Positions 1-5,743 of a stretch of DNA of 5,797 bases are shown here, piece after piece. Where the stretch lies: positions 1-5,797 of the forward strand of contig JAITNR010000248.1 in NCBI GenBank assembly GCA_031290375.1, read 5' to 3'. Positions within the stretch are counted from its first letter, which is position 1. Each line of letters begins with the position of its first letter. Source of the DNA: Prevotellaceae bacterium. GTDB taxonomy: Bacteria > Bacteroidota > Bacteroidia > Bacteroidales > Paludibacteraceae. The notes beneath the pieces were generated by a model. The model had not been told where the DNA came from. It saw only the letters and a program-made list of their open reading frames with translations, and made no database searches. Position numbers and translations under genes: made by a program.

Positions 1-107
1 CTTCCTTATTTTTAGTGTCATAAATTTTTGAATGATTGATTTTGAGCGACTTAAGTATCTGTGAAATTCATATTAGGATTGAGAAAATATATTAAAAAAG
101 CTCATTT

Positions 108-370
108 ATGCCACCCCACGCTACAGGTTACAAAAACGGTTCTTTGCCCCTGTACGACGCGGCTGCTCTTTCTGTTTTGCTTTTCTTGCCGGCAGCGGGC
201 TACCGAGACAGCAGTGGCGAACAGCACAACGTAGGCAACTACGGCTACTACTGGAGCAGTACGGTTAGCGGGGCGTACTCGCACTACTTGTTCTTCCTCA
301 GTACGAACGTCTATCCGAGCAGCAACAACAACAGAGTGCCGGCTTTAGCGTGCGTTGTGTAGCAAACTGA
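108..370 (+). pseudogene. FISUMP-like C-terminal domain fragment, frameshifted
   Basis: The 84-residue open frame from ATG 108 to TAG 360-362 contains LFLPAAGYRDSSG, then NVGNYGYYWSST and a run of Asn residues (SSNNNR). This is the pattern of the C-terminal part of FISUMP domain proteins, which are usually secreted or surface lectin-fold-like proteins. The family usually ends in a GFSVRC-type motif. Here that motif is absent from the open frame (VPALACVV), but it appears intact in the adjacent frame from 335: SAGFSVRCVAN, ending at TGA 368-370. One base has therefore been lost near 333-335. There is no signal peptide and no N-terminal half, and a stop lies in frame at 93-95, so this is a truncated remnant or a silent cassette rather than a working gene. 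By eye it is more GC-rich than the flanking DNA. I infer family membership from motif pattern only; the first 25 or so residues are not recognisable and may be unrelated sequence. Confidence 0.6.
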
Positions 371-372
371 AT

Positions 373-427
373 CCTTAAGTTTCCTTTAAAGGCTATAAGA
401 GCATTATAGCTTTTAAAGCCCTTAAGG
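373..427. repeat. Long imperfect hairpin after the FISUMP fragment
   Basis: The arms GCTATAA (392-398) and TTATAGC (404-410) pair perfectly around the loop GAGCA. The stem continues outward through a G-T wobble and CTTTAAA/TTTAAAG. It resumes after a 4/2 internal loop with CCTTAAG (373-379) against CTTAAGG (421-427). No T-tract follows on either strand, so it is a poor candidate for an intrinsic terminator. It begins two bases after the restored stop codon of the FISUMP fragment. It could be a cruciform-forming element or the edge of a mobile cassette. Confidence 0.6.
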
Positions 428-481
428 GAACACTGACAAAGCAATATTTTATGATTATCCGTATAACGTCCTGATAGCGTT

Positions 482-542
482 CGTCATTGCGGGCTTGACC
501 CGCAATGACGGTGCTTTTGTCCCTTTTCAGGTAAATATACGA
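482..542 (+). repeat. Palindromic dispersed repeat, copy 1
   Basis: CGTCATTGCGGG (482-493) and CCCGCAATGACG (499-510) form a perfect 12-bp inverted repeat around the 5-nt loop CTTGA. The right arm and the following 32 bases recur at 5589-5633 with five mismatches and one gap, so the element is larger than the palindrome alone. Palindromes of this TCATTGCGGG/CCCGCAATGA type recur in many bacterial genomes as short REP-like intergenic repeats. I see no open frame in it. It lies in the 349-base gene-free stretch between the FISUMP fragment and etfB. Confidence 0.75.
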
Positions 543-599
543 CAGTCATATTGTGTTACGGTGCGCCTTATTCATTGTTAATTATGCAAACATAAATAG

Positions 600-685
600 T
601 TCCTCAAAAAAAGATTTAGCCGAATATTCCTCAAAAAAAATCAGTCCCCGAAATAATGTTTTAGCCGCTTATTAAAAAAAAAATC
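600..685 (+). repeat. Imperfect A-rich direct repeats upstream of etfB
   Basis: TTCCTCAAAAAAA occurs twice, starting at 600 and 628. The phrase TTTAGCCG also occurs twice (615-622 and 660-667), and a third A-run followed by ATC ends at 684-685. Together these give roughly 28- to 40-base degenerate units running right up to the -7 box of etfB. The A-tracts could act as a curved or AT-rich upstream element. They may equally be slippage-derived sequence without function. Confidence 0.45.
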
Positions 686-694
686 TTACCTTTG
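659..694 (+). promoter_or_regulatory. Bacteroidota-type promoter of etfB
   Basis: TACCTTTG at 687-694 fits the Bacteroidota sigma-70 -7 consensus TAnnTTTG exactly. The -33 element is weak: the best match is TTTTAG at 659-664, which falls outside the usual 19-21 base spacing. Transcription would begin a few bases after 694, leaving a leader of about 20 nt before the ATG at 720, with no strong Shine-Dalgarno sequence, as is normal in this phylum. The 12-mer TTACCTTTGCAG is shared exactly with the tRNA-Ala promoter on the other strand. Confidence 0.65.
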
Positions 695-719
695 CAGAAG
701 TATTTATAAAGTTATTTTT

Positions 720-1595
720 ATGAGTTTAAATATTATTGTTTTAGCAAAGCAGGTGCCTGATACGCGCAATGTTGGCAAAGACGCTATGAAAGAGGACGGC
801 ACAGTTAATCGTGCTGCTTTGCCTGCTATTTTTAATCCGGAAGACCTTAATGCACTCGAACAGGCATTGAGAATAAAGGACTCCAATCAGGGATCTACCG
901 TTGTGTTGCTCACGATGGGTCCCGGACGTGCTGCCGAAATCATTCGCGAAGGCTTGTATCGTGGAGCAGACAGCGGTTACTTACTCACAGACAGGGCTTT
1001 TGCTGGTGCTGACACTCTGGCAACTTCTTATGCCTTGTCAATGGCAATCCGCAAAATAGGCAAATATGACATTATCATCGGCGGGCGACAAGCTATTGAC
1101 GGCGACACCGCCCAGGTTGGACCACAGGTAGCAGAAAAACTCGGCTTGAACCAAATCACTTATGCCGAAGAGATTGAGAAAATAGAGAAAGATGAAATCA
1201 TCGTCAAACGCCGTCTGGAACGCGGTATAGAAACGGTCAGGGGCAAACTGCCGATTGTGGTTACTGTCAATGGAAGTGCCTGCGAATGTCGCCCAAGAAA
1301 TGCCGTTTTTGTGCAAAAATACAAGTATGCCAAAACACCCACCGAGCAGAGAGATACTGAGCAAAACACTTTTGCCGAGTTGTTTAAAACACGTCCCTAT
1401 CTGAATCTGAACGAATTGAGTGTGGCAGACGTTAGTGCTGATGTTACCTTGTGCGGACTTTCGGGTTCGCCTACCAAGGTAAAATCCATTGAAAGTGTCG
1501 TTTTTCAAGCAAAAGAGGGCAAAACAATGGATTCCTCCGACTCTTCTATCGAAGAATTAATAAAAGAATTGATTGTAAATCACACAATTGGTTAA
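720..1595 (+). CDS. etfB: Electron transfer flavoprotein subunit beta
   Basis: This is the small subunit of the soluble heterodimeric electron transfer flavoprotein. It contributes the AMP-binding or second-nucleotide site and docks acyl-CoA dehydrogenases. At 291 residues it is slightly longer than the 250-265 typical of the family. Visible landmarks are AKQVPDT at residues 9-15, the Rossmann-like strand VVLLTMGP at 61-68, GADTLATSYAL at 96-106, and the nucleotide-binding segment GGRQAIDGDTAQVG at 121-134. The family signature region runs from KRRLERG (163-169) to LPIVVTV (177-183). There is no signal peptide, so the protein is cytoplasmic. The ATG at 720 is chosen because it gives the expected N-terminus (MSLNIIVLAKQVPDT) and sits about 20 nt after a good -7 box. 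The C-terminal 30 residues are Ser- and charge-rich (DSSDSSIEELIKEL). etfA follows after 103 bases. Whether this ETF is simple or electron-bifurcating cannot be decided from motifs alone. Confidence 0.95.
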   Translation: MSLNIIVLAKQVPDTRNVGKDAMKEDGTVNRAALPAIFNPEDLNALEQALRIKDSNQGSTVVLLTMGPGRAAEIIREGLYRGADSGYLLTDRAFAGADTLATSYALSMAIRKIGKYDIIIGGRQAIDGDTAQVGPQVAEKLGLNQITYAEEIEKIEKDEIIVKRRLERGIETVRGKLPIVVTVNGSACECRPRNAVFVQKYKYAKTPTEQRDTEQNTFAELFKTRPYLNLNELSVADVSADVTLCGLSGSPTKVKSIESVVFQAKEGKTMDSSDSSIEELIKELIVNHTIG

Positions 1596-1605
1596 ATTAA
1601 TCGCA

Positions 1606-1671
1606 AGTTTGTGATGTCTATAACAATGTTATCAAGGAAAAATTGAAGAATTTTATAAATTTTCACAAACT
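1606..1671. promoter_or_regulatory. Inverted repeats in the etfB-etfA spacer
   Basis: The 103-base spacer carries a 9-bp perfect inverted repeat, AGTTTGTGA (1606-1614) and TCACAAACT (1663-1671), enclosing 48 bases. Inside it is a short palindrome, ATAACAATGTTAT (1620-1632). They could form an mRNA structure that balances the two subunits, or an operator. No T-tract follows the outer arm, so it is not an obvious terminator, and I see no TAnnTTTG box here. The function is not known. Confidence 0.35.
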
Positions 1672-1698
1672 CTGTTAACTTAATAATATAAAGAAACA

Positions 1699-2718
1699 AT
1701 GAATAATTTATTTGTATATTGCGAAATAGAGGATTTGATTGTTGCAGACGTAAGTTTGGAACTTTTAACCAAAGGTCGTGCATTGGCAAACACTTTGGGT
1801 TGCAAATTGGAAGCGGTGGCTATTGGTGAAAATTTGGGCAAAATCGCCGAGCAGGTTTTCCCTTATGGTGTTGATGTTCTGCATCTTTTTGATGATTACA
1901 GGCTGTTTCCATACACTTCGTTACCTCACACTTCGATTTTGGTAAAACTTTTTTCAGAACAAAAACCGCAAATTGCCCTTATGGGAGCAACCTCTATTGG
2001 GCGGGATCTGGGACCGCGTGTTTCCTCTGCATTAGGCAGTGGTTTGACTGCCGACTGTACTTCACTCGAAATAGGCGACCACGAAGATAAAAAAGAGGGT
2101 AAGATCTACAAAAATCTGCTCTATCAGATTCGTCCCGCTTTTGGCGGAAACATTGTTGCGACTATCGTCAATCCCGAATGTCGTCCGCAAATGGCTACCG
2201 TTCGTGAGGGCGTGATGAAAAGGGAATTTTTTAATCCAAATCACAAAGGCGAAATTAAAACGTATAAAGTATCTGATTATGTGAGTGCTACCGACTTTGC
2301 GGTAACAGTTATCGACCGTCAGATAGAGAAAAGCAAAAACAATCTCAAATCGTCTCCGATAATAGTAGCGGGCGGTTACGGTGTTGGCTCGAAGGAGAAT
2401 TTTCAATTGCTCTACGATTTGGCTTCGGTAATCGGAGCCGAGGTAGGCGGTTCGCGTGCGGCTGTTGATGCAGGTTTTACCGAACACGAGCGTCAGATAG
2501 GTCAAACAGGCATTACCGTTCGCCCCAAACTGTACATCGCGTGCGGTATTTCGGGGCAAATTCAACATATTGCAGGTATGCAGGAAAGTTCGATTATCAT
2601 CTCAGTCAATGCCGACCCAAACGCCCCTATCAACACTATTGCCGACTACGTTATCAACGGCAACATCGAAGAAGTTTTGCCAAAAATGATTAAGTATTAT
2701 AAGAAAAACAGTAAGTAG
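1699..2718 (+). CDS. etfA: Electron transfer flavoprotein subunit alpha
   Basis: This is the large, FAD-carrying subunit of the ETF, which receives electrons from acyl-CoA dehydrogenase and passes them to a downstream oxidoreductase. At 339 residues it is of usual length. The N-terminal domain includes GATSIGRDLGPRVSS (96-110) and RPAFGGN (145-151), followed by RPQMATVREGVM (162-173), all standard ETF-alpha landmarks. The C-terminal FAD domain begins around 218 with IIVAGGYGVGS. It contains the SR pair (252-253), GQTG (268-271) and the ETF-alpha signature LYIACGISGQIQH (278-290), and ends with the FAD-contacting SVNAD (302-306). All key FAD-domain motifs look intact. The ATG at 1699 gives a conventional start (MNNLFVYCEIEDLIVADVSLELL). 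It lies downstream of etfB in the same direction and is presumably cotranscribed with it. The acyl-CoA dehydrogenase partner is 639 bases further on, separated by a pseudogene. Confidence 0.96.
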   Translation: MNNLFVYCEIEDLIVADVSLELLTKGRALANTLGCKLEAVAIGENLGKIAEQVFPYGVDVLHLFDDYRLFPYTSLPHTSILVKLFSEQKPQIALMGATSIGRDLGPRVSSALGSGLTADCTSLEIGDHEDKKEGKIYKNLLYQIRPAFGGNIVATIVNPECRPQMATVREGVMKREFFNPNHKGEIKTYKVSDYVSATDFAVTVIDRQIEKSKNNLKSSPIIVAGGYGVGSKENFQLLYDLASVIGAEVGGSRAAVDAGFTEHERQIGQTGITVRPKLYIACGISGQIQHIAGMQESSIIISVNADPNAPINTIADYVINGNIEEVLPKMIKYYKKNSK

Positions 2719-2737
2719 AAATGTAGCGTGAGAGTAA

Positions 2738-3319
2738 TATGTAAATACACAGTGTGCGTATGAATACATTATTTGGAAAAGAATACAAATATGTAAATGG
2801 GAATTTAATTTGATTCATTCGGAACGACTGCCGAAAAATTCTTTTTACATTCCAACAACAAATAAAACGGTTGACGTTAAATGTGTTTTTCAGATTTGGA
2901 GTAAAAACCACAAGTCTGAAAAAGAGGAATTTAGTTGGTATAACAATCGACATAAAGGGCCATTTGGCGATGTTGTAAAATTTACACGGTTTCATTGGCA
3001 AAGAAGCGGGAATGTGGCAGAGAATGGATTTTTAACAAAAAGGCAGATTTCTACATTTCGTCTACTTTTCACAAAGATATTTCGATTGTAAAATCGTTTG
3101 ATGAGGTGAAATACAAATCGGGGGCGGCAATAGTTTTTACCACACAAGATACTGAAATTAAACAATATAAAAAATATTTTTGGGAAAACCGACTGGATAA
3201 AATATGCAACTTTGGTAACAAATTCCTGTTATCATATCGGAAAATCAAATATTTTTGAGGTATTAGGAGATCATTCCGAATTATTAAAAAATAAAAATCA
3301 ATTTGCATTGTATTGTTAG
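2738..3319 (+). pseudogene. Decayed C-terminal part of a probable DNA methyltransferase or R-M protein
   Basis: Three consecutive open segments read as one protein if two single-base shifts are corrected. The first runs from 2738 and includes LPKNSFYIPTTNKTVDVKC then VFQIWSKN. An A-run at 2977-2980 appears to have lost one A; restoring it joins GDVVK to IYTVSLAKKRECGREW in the next frame. That frame continues with FDEVKYKSGAAIVFTTQD. Near 3211-3213 one extra T moves the reading back to the first frame, giving LVTNSCYHIGKSNIFEVL and a stop at 3317-3319. The pattern LPxNSF followed by DVxCVFQIW resembles the region after the catalytic NPPY/F motif in some N6-adenine DNA methyltransferase-like proteins of Bacteroidota. 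That assignment is tentative and from memory. The upstream catalytic half is missing, since a stop lies in frame at 2735-2737. It fills the whole gap between etfA and the dehydrogenase gene, which are normally close partners, so it was probably acquired and then decayed. Confidence 0.55.
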
Positions 3320-3357
3320 AACAATTAAATAAAGTTTTAAATAAATAAAAAGAAGAT

Positions 3358-5064
3358 ATGGCTAATTTTTATACAGAAACAGCAGCGTTAAAACGCCAAC
3401 TGAGCCACCCGCTTATGAGGCGAATTGTAGAACTTAAAGAGAGAAATTTTGCCGACAGGGACAGATTTGACTATGCACCGCAAAACTTTGAAGATGCATT
3501 GGACAGTTACGATAAAATTTTGGAAATTGCAGGGGAAATTTGCGGGGAAATTATTGCCCCAAACTCCGAAAACGTTGACCGCGAAGGTCCCGTTTTGCAC
3601 AATGGACGTGTTACTTACGCCGAACAGACGAAAGAAAACTTGGATGCCGTTACAAAAGCGTCCTTGATGGGTGTTACCATGCCTCGCCGTTACGGTGGGC
3701 TGAATTTTCCAATGGTTATCAATATTATGATTGCCGATATGGTGTCGCAGGCAGATGCAAGTTTCCAGAACATTTGGGGATTACAGGACTGTGCCGAAAC
3801 ACTTTACGAGTTCGGAAACGAAGACCAGCACAGACGTTTTATTCCGCGCATTTGTGCAGGCGAAACTATGTCAATGGACCTCACCGAACCCGATGCTGGC
3901 TCTGACCTGCAGGCAGTTATGCTCAAGGCAACATTCAACGAAAAGGACGGTATTTGGTATTTGAACGGCGTTAAACGTTTTATCACGAACGGCGACTCAG
4001 ACATCCATCTGGTGCTTGCCCGTTCGGAAGACGGAACAAAGGACGGACGCGGTTTGTCAATGTTCGTTTATGACAGAAAAGTTGGCGGAGTTACCGTTCG
4101 CAGAATTGAAAACAAAATGGGTATCAAGGGTGCCCCTACGTGCGAACTTGTGTTTAAAAACGCTAAAGCCGAACTTTGCGGCGAACGCCGTCTGGGACTT
4201 ATCAAGTATGTTATGGCTCTTATGAATGGTGCTCGTTTGGGTATCATTGCCCAATCCACAGGACTGAGTGAGGCTGCTCACCGCGAGGCAATCGCGTATG
4301 CCCGTGAACGCAAGCAGTTTGGCAAGGCAATTATTGAGTTTCCGCCCGTATATGAAATGCTTTCGTTAATTCGCGCCAAAGCCGATGCTTCGCGTGCCAT
4401 ACTTTATGAAACAGCTCGTTTTGTAGATATTTACAAGGCTTTGGAGGATATTTCACGCGAAAGACAACTTACACCCGAAGAGCGTCAAGAGATGAAGAAA
4501 TTCAGCAAACTTGCCGATGCATACACGCCTCTTGGCAAAGGTATGGCTTCGGAATTTGCCAACCAAAATACATACGACTGCATTCAAATTCACGGCGGTT
4601 CGGGCTATATGAAGGACTACACATGCGAACGCCTGTATCGAGATGCCCGTATCACCAATATTTACGAGGGGACAACGCAGTTGCAGGTGATAGCCGCCAT
4701 TCGCCACGCAACCACAGGCACTTATTTAAATCAAATTCGCGAATATGAAGAATTTAACTATAAGCCTGAACTGCAACATCTTAAAGAAAAACTTGTTGCA
4801 ATGGCTGCCAAATACGAAGAGTTGGTTAATTTGACGGTGGAAGCAAAAAATCAGGAATTGCTTGATTTTCACGCCCGCAGACTGGTAGAAAGTGTTGCTC
4901 ATTGTGTTTTCGGACACCTGCTTTTGCGAGATGCCAATGCAGGAGAACATTGTTTGACGTCAGCAGAGGTTTATATCTCATACGGTGAAGCAGAAATCAA
5001 CAAAATTTATGCCTGTATCAAAGATTTTCGACCTGAAAAATTGGAATTTTTTAAGGTTAAATAA
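3358..5064 (+). CDS. Acyl-CoA dehydrogenase, long (about 570-residue) form
   Basis: This is a cytoplasmic flavoenzyme that introduces a trans-2 double bond into an acyl-CoA and delivers the electrons to the ETF encoded just upstream. At 568 residues it is far longer than the classic 380-residue short- and medium-chain enzymes. It matches the long bacterial form with an extra helical C-terminal region. The N-terminal helical domain spans about 1-165. The beta domain carries LTEPDAGSD (175-183), the first family signature, though Asp174 stands where Gly, Ala or Cys is usual. The C-terminal helical domain has YARERKQFGKAI (314-325) and the second signature from Gln410 through HGGSGY. IYEGTTQLQ (435-443) places the catalytic base at Glu437, the position used in medium-chain acyl-CoA dehydrogenase. 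A charged insert (about 360-385, LEDISRERQLTPEERQ) lies within this domain. Residues from about 450 to the end form the extra tail, with 471-491 possibly coiled coil. AAGAAG shortly before the ATG may help initiation. Chain-length preference cannot be told from the sequence; a short-chain substrate is possible. Confidence 0.95.
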   Translation: MANFYTETAALKRQLSHPLMRRIVELKERNFADRDRFDYAPQNFEDALDSYDKILEIAGEICGEIIAPNSENVDREGPVLHNGRVTYAEQTKENLDAVTKASLMGVTMPRRYGGLNFPMVINIMIADMVSQADASFQNIWGLQDCAETLYEFGNEDQHRRFIPRICAGETMSMDLTEPDAGSDLQAVMLKATFNEKDGIWYLNGVKRFITNGDSDIHLVLARSEDGTKDGRGLSMFVYDRKVGGVTVRRIENKMGIKGAPTCELVFKNAKAELCGERRLGLIKYVMALMNGARLGIIAQSTGLSEAAHREAIAYARERKQFGKAIIEFPPVYEMLSLIRAKADASRAILYETARFVDIYKALEDISRERQLTPEERQEMKKFSKLADAYTPLGKGMASEFANQNTYDCIQIHGGSGYMKDYTCERLYRDARITNIYEGTTQLQVIAAIRHATTGTYLNQIREYEEFNYKPELQHLKEKLVAMAAKYEELVNLTVEAKNQELLDFHARRLVESVAHCVFGHLLLRDANAGEHCLTSAEVYISYGEAEINKIYACIKDFRPEKLEFFKVK

Positions 5065-5083
5065 CTTTGTTTTGATGATAAAT

Positions 5084-5112
5084 AAAGGGATAATGTGAAT
5101 ATTATCCCTTTT
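5084..5112 (+). terminator. Intrinsic terminator after the acyl-CoA dehydrogenase gene
   Basis: AAAGGGATAAT (5084-5094) pairs perfectly over 11 bp with ATTATCCCTTT (5101-5111) around the 6-nt loop GTGAAT, followed by TTTTGTTTG. It starts 20 bases after the stop codon at 5062-5064. This closes the etfB-etfA-dehydrogenase transcription unit. The 160 or so bases between here and the next hairpin contain nothing I can identify. Confidence 0.9.
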
Positions 5113-5270
5113 GTTTGTTAGATACTTTTGGGGTACCATATCCGACATCCATACGAAAAAATGACTGCCGAAGCAGTTGATTATTTGCTTCACTGTTTGG
5201 GAAAGGTTATACCTTGTTCGATTTGTCCTTGCAGCTTACCCTAACTCCGCCTAAAAATACGTAATATGTA

Positions 5271-5301
5271 AAAAAGGTTATTGTAACTTTTACAATAACC
5301 T
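5271..5301 (-). terminator. Intrinsic terminator of the tRNA-Ala gene
   Basis: Read on the minus strand, AGGTTATTGTAA (5301-5290) pairs over 12 bp with TTACAATAACCT (5286-5275) around the loop AAG, and is followed by a run of T (complement of A 5271-5275). It lies 53 bases downstream of the tRNA 3' end. The stem is symmetrical, but only the minus strand has an immediate T-tract, so it belongs to the tRNA unit. Confidence 0.88.
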
Positions 5302-5354
5302 GCGCGGACATACTACCTCTAAACACTTGAAATACAAAGGACTATTTTGTGTAG

Positions 5355-5428
5355 TGGAGATTAGGGGAGTCGAACCCCTGACCTTTTGACTGCCAGTCAA
5401 ACGCTCTAACCAACTGAGCTAAACCCCC
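5355..5428 (-). tRNA. tRNA-Ala (anticodon GGC)
   Basis: The minus strand folds as a complete 74-nt cloverleaf. The acceptor stem is GGGGGTT paired with AATCTCC, the D arm is GCTC/GAGC, and the anticodon stem is TTTGA/TCAAA with the loop CTGGCAG. The T arm is AGGGG/CCCCT with the loop TTCGACT, and the discriminator is A73. The loop places GGC at positions 34-36, which reads alanine codons GCC and, by wobble, GCU. The G3-U70 wobble pair, the universal alanine identity element, is present and confirms the assignment. CCA is not encoded (the next bases are CTA), so it must be added by nucleotidyltransferase. The gene has its own promoter and terminator. Confidence 0.96.
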
Positions 5429-5442
5429 AGCATTTTCGACTG

Positions 5443-5473
5443 CAAAGGTAAAACTTTTTTTTGACTTGACAAT
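5443..5473 (-). promoter_or_regulatory. Bacteroidota-type promoter of tRNA-Ala
   Basis: On the minus strand the -7 box TACCTTTG (5450-5443) lies 19 bases after TTG (5472-5470; ATTG if 5473 is included). This matches the Bacteroidota consensus of a -33 TTG/TTTG, a 19-21 base spacer and TAnnTTTG. The spacer contains an A8 run on the minus strand. Transcription should start a few bases later, leaving a leader of roughly 10 nt before G1 of the tRNA at 5428. Confidence 0.85.
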
Positions 5474-5513
5474 AACTTTTTAAAATAAAAATAATCCGTC
5501 ATGTATTTTTAAG

Positions 5514-5561
5514 CCACATTGCAATGCAGACAGCTAATGCGACGCAGGTCTTAAAATGTGG
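5514..5561. repeat. Short inverted repeat in the gene-free stretch
   Basis: CCACATT (5514-5520) is the reverse complement of AATGTGG (5555-5561), with 34 bases between them. The stem does not extend further and no T-tract follows. It lies in the 306-base stretch between the tRNA gene and the incoming right-hand gene. Apart from this, the tRNA promoter, the repeat copy and a terminator, that stretch holds nothing recognisable. Confidence 0.3.
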
Positions 5562-5588
5562 ATAACTGCTATTGGGACAAAAATCAAA

Positions 5589-5633
5589 CCCGCAATGACG
5601 GCACTTTTGTTACTTTTTAGGTTAAATATACGA
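5589..5633 (+). repeat. Dispersed repeat, copy 2 (half palindrome)
   Basis: CCCGCAATGACG (5589-5600) and its right flank through AAATATACGA match 499-542 with five mismatches and one gap over 45 columns. The left arm of the palindrome is missing or decayed. The shared right flank shows that the two copies descend from one element, not merely from a common palindrome. Both copies have the same orientation. Confidence 0.7.
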
Positions 5634-5681
5634 TATTCTTTTTATTTTTTGTGCCTTAGTAACTTTCTCGCAATGAAGAAT

Positions 5682-5714
5682 AAAAAAAAGGGCTGTCCTC
5701 ACGGACGACCCTTT
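5682..5714 (-). terminator. Terminator of the gene entering from the right edge
   Basis: On the minus strand AAAGGGTCGTCC (5714-5703) pairs with GGACAGCCCTTT (5698-5687) around the loop GTGA, with one A-C mismatch and one G-T wobble, and runs into eight T (complement of A 5682-5689). It begins 21 bases after the stop codon of the minus-strand gene. A T-rich stretch also follows on the plus strand, so it could stop transcription in both directions. Confidence 0.8.
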
Positions 5715-5717
5715 CAA

Positions 5718-5743
5718 TTTTTAGTTTTTAGTTTTTAGTTTTT
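5718..5743. repeat. Heptamer tandem repeat TTTTTAG, 3.7 copies
   Basis: TTTTTAG repeats three times from 5718 to 5738, followed by TTTTT. Because 7 is not a multiple of 3, it puts TAG stops in all three plus frames. It also puts TAA in all three minus frames, one of which (5737-5735) is the stop of the right-edge gene. Confidence 0.85.

Noticed and set aside
482..510. Palindrome considered as an intrinsic terminator or CRISPR repeat
   Set aside because: No T-tract directly follows the stem, and there is only one other partial copy several kb away, with no regular spacers.
600..685. A-rich repeats considered as a riboswitch or leader
   Set aside because: They lie upstream of the -7 box, so they would not be transcribed with etfB.
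1038..1508. 156-codon open frame on the minus strand inside etfB
   Set aside because: It lies wholly within a well-supported gene on the other strand, is low in recognisable motifs, and is explained as a shadow frame.
2062..2568. 168-codon open frame on the minus strand inside etfA
   Set aside because: It overlaps the FAD-domain coding sequence of etfA and its translation has no family resemblance.
3302..3340. TTTG and TAAAGTTTT considered as a promoter for the acyl-CoA dehydrogenase gene
   Set aside because: The downstream element does not fit TAnnTTTG and the spacing of about 24 bases is outside the 19-21 range.
5149..5252. Small open frame starting MTAEAVDYLLHCLGK with a cysteine-rich end
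   Set aside because: It is about 30 codons with no promoter box or homology I recognise, and it lies between two terminators. Not enough to call a gene.
5556..5738. 60-codon plus-strand open frame
   Set aside because: It runs through the dispersed repeat and the terminator hairpin and ends in the heptamer repeat. It has no coding signature.
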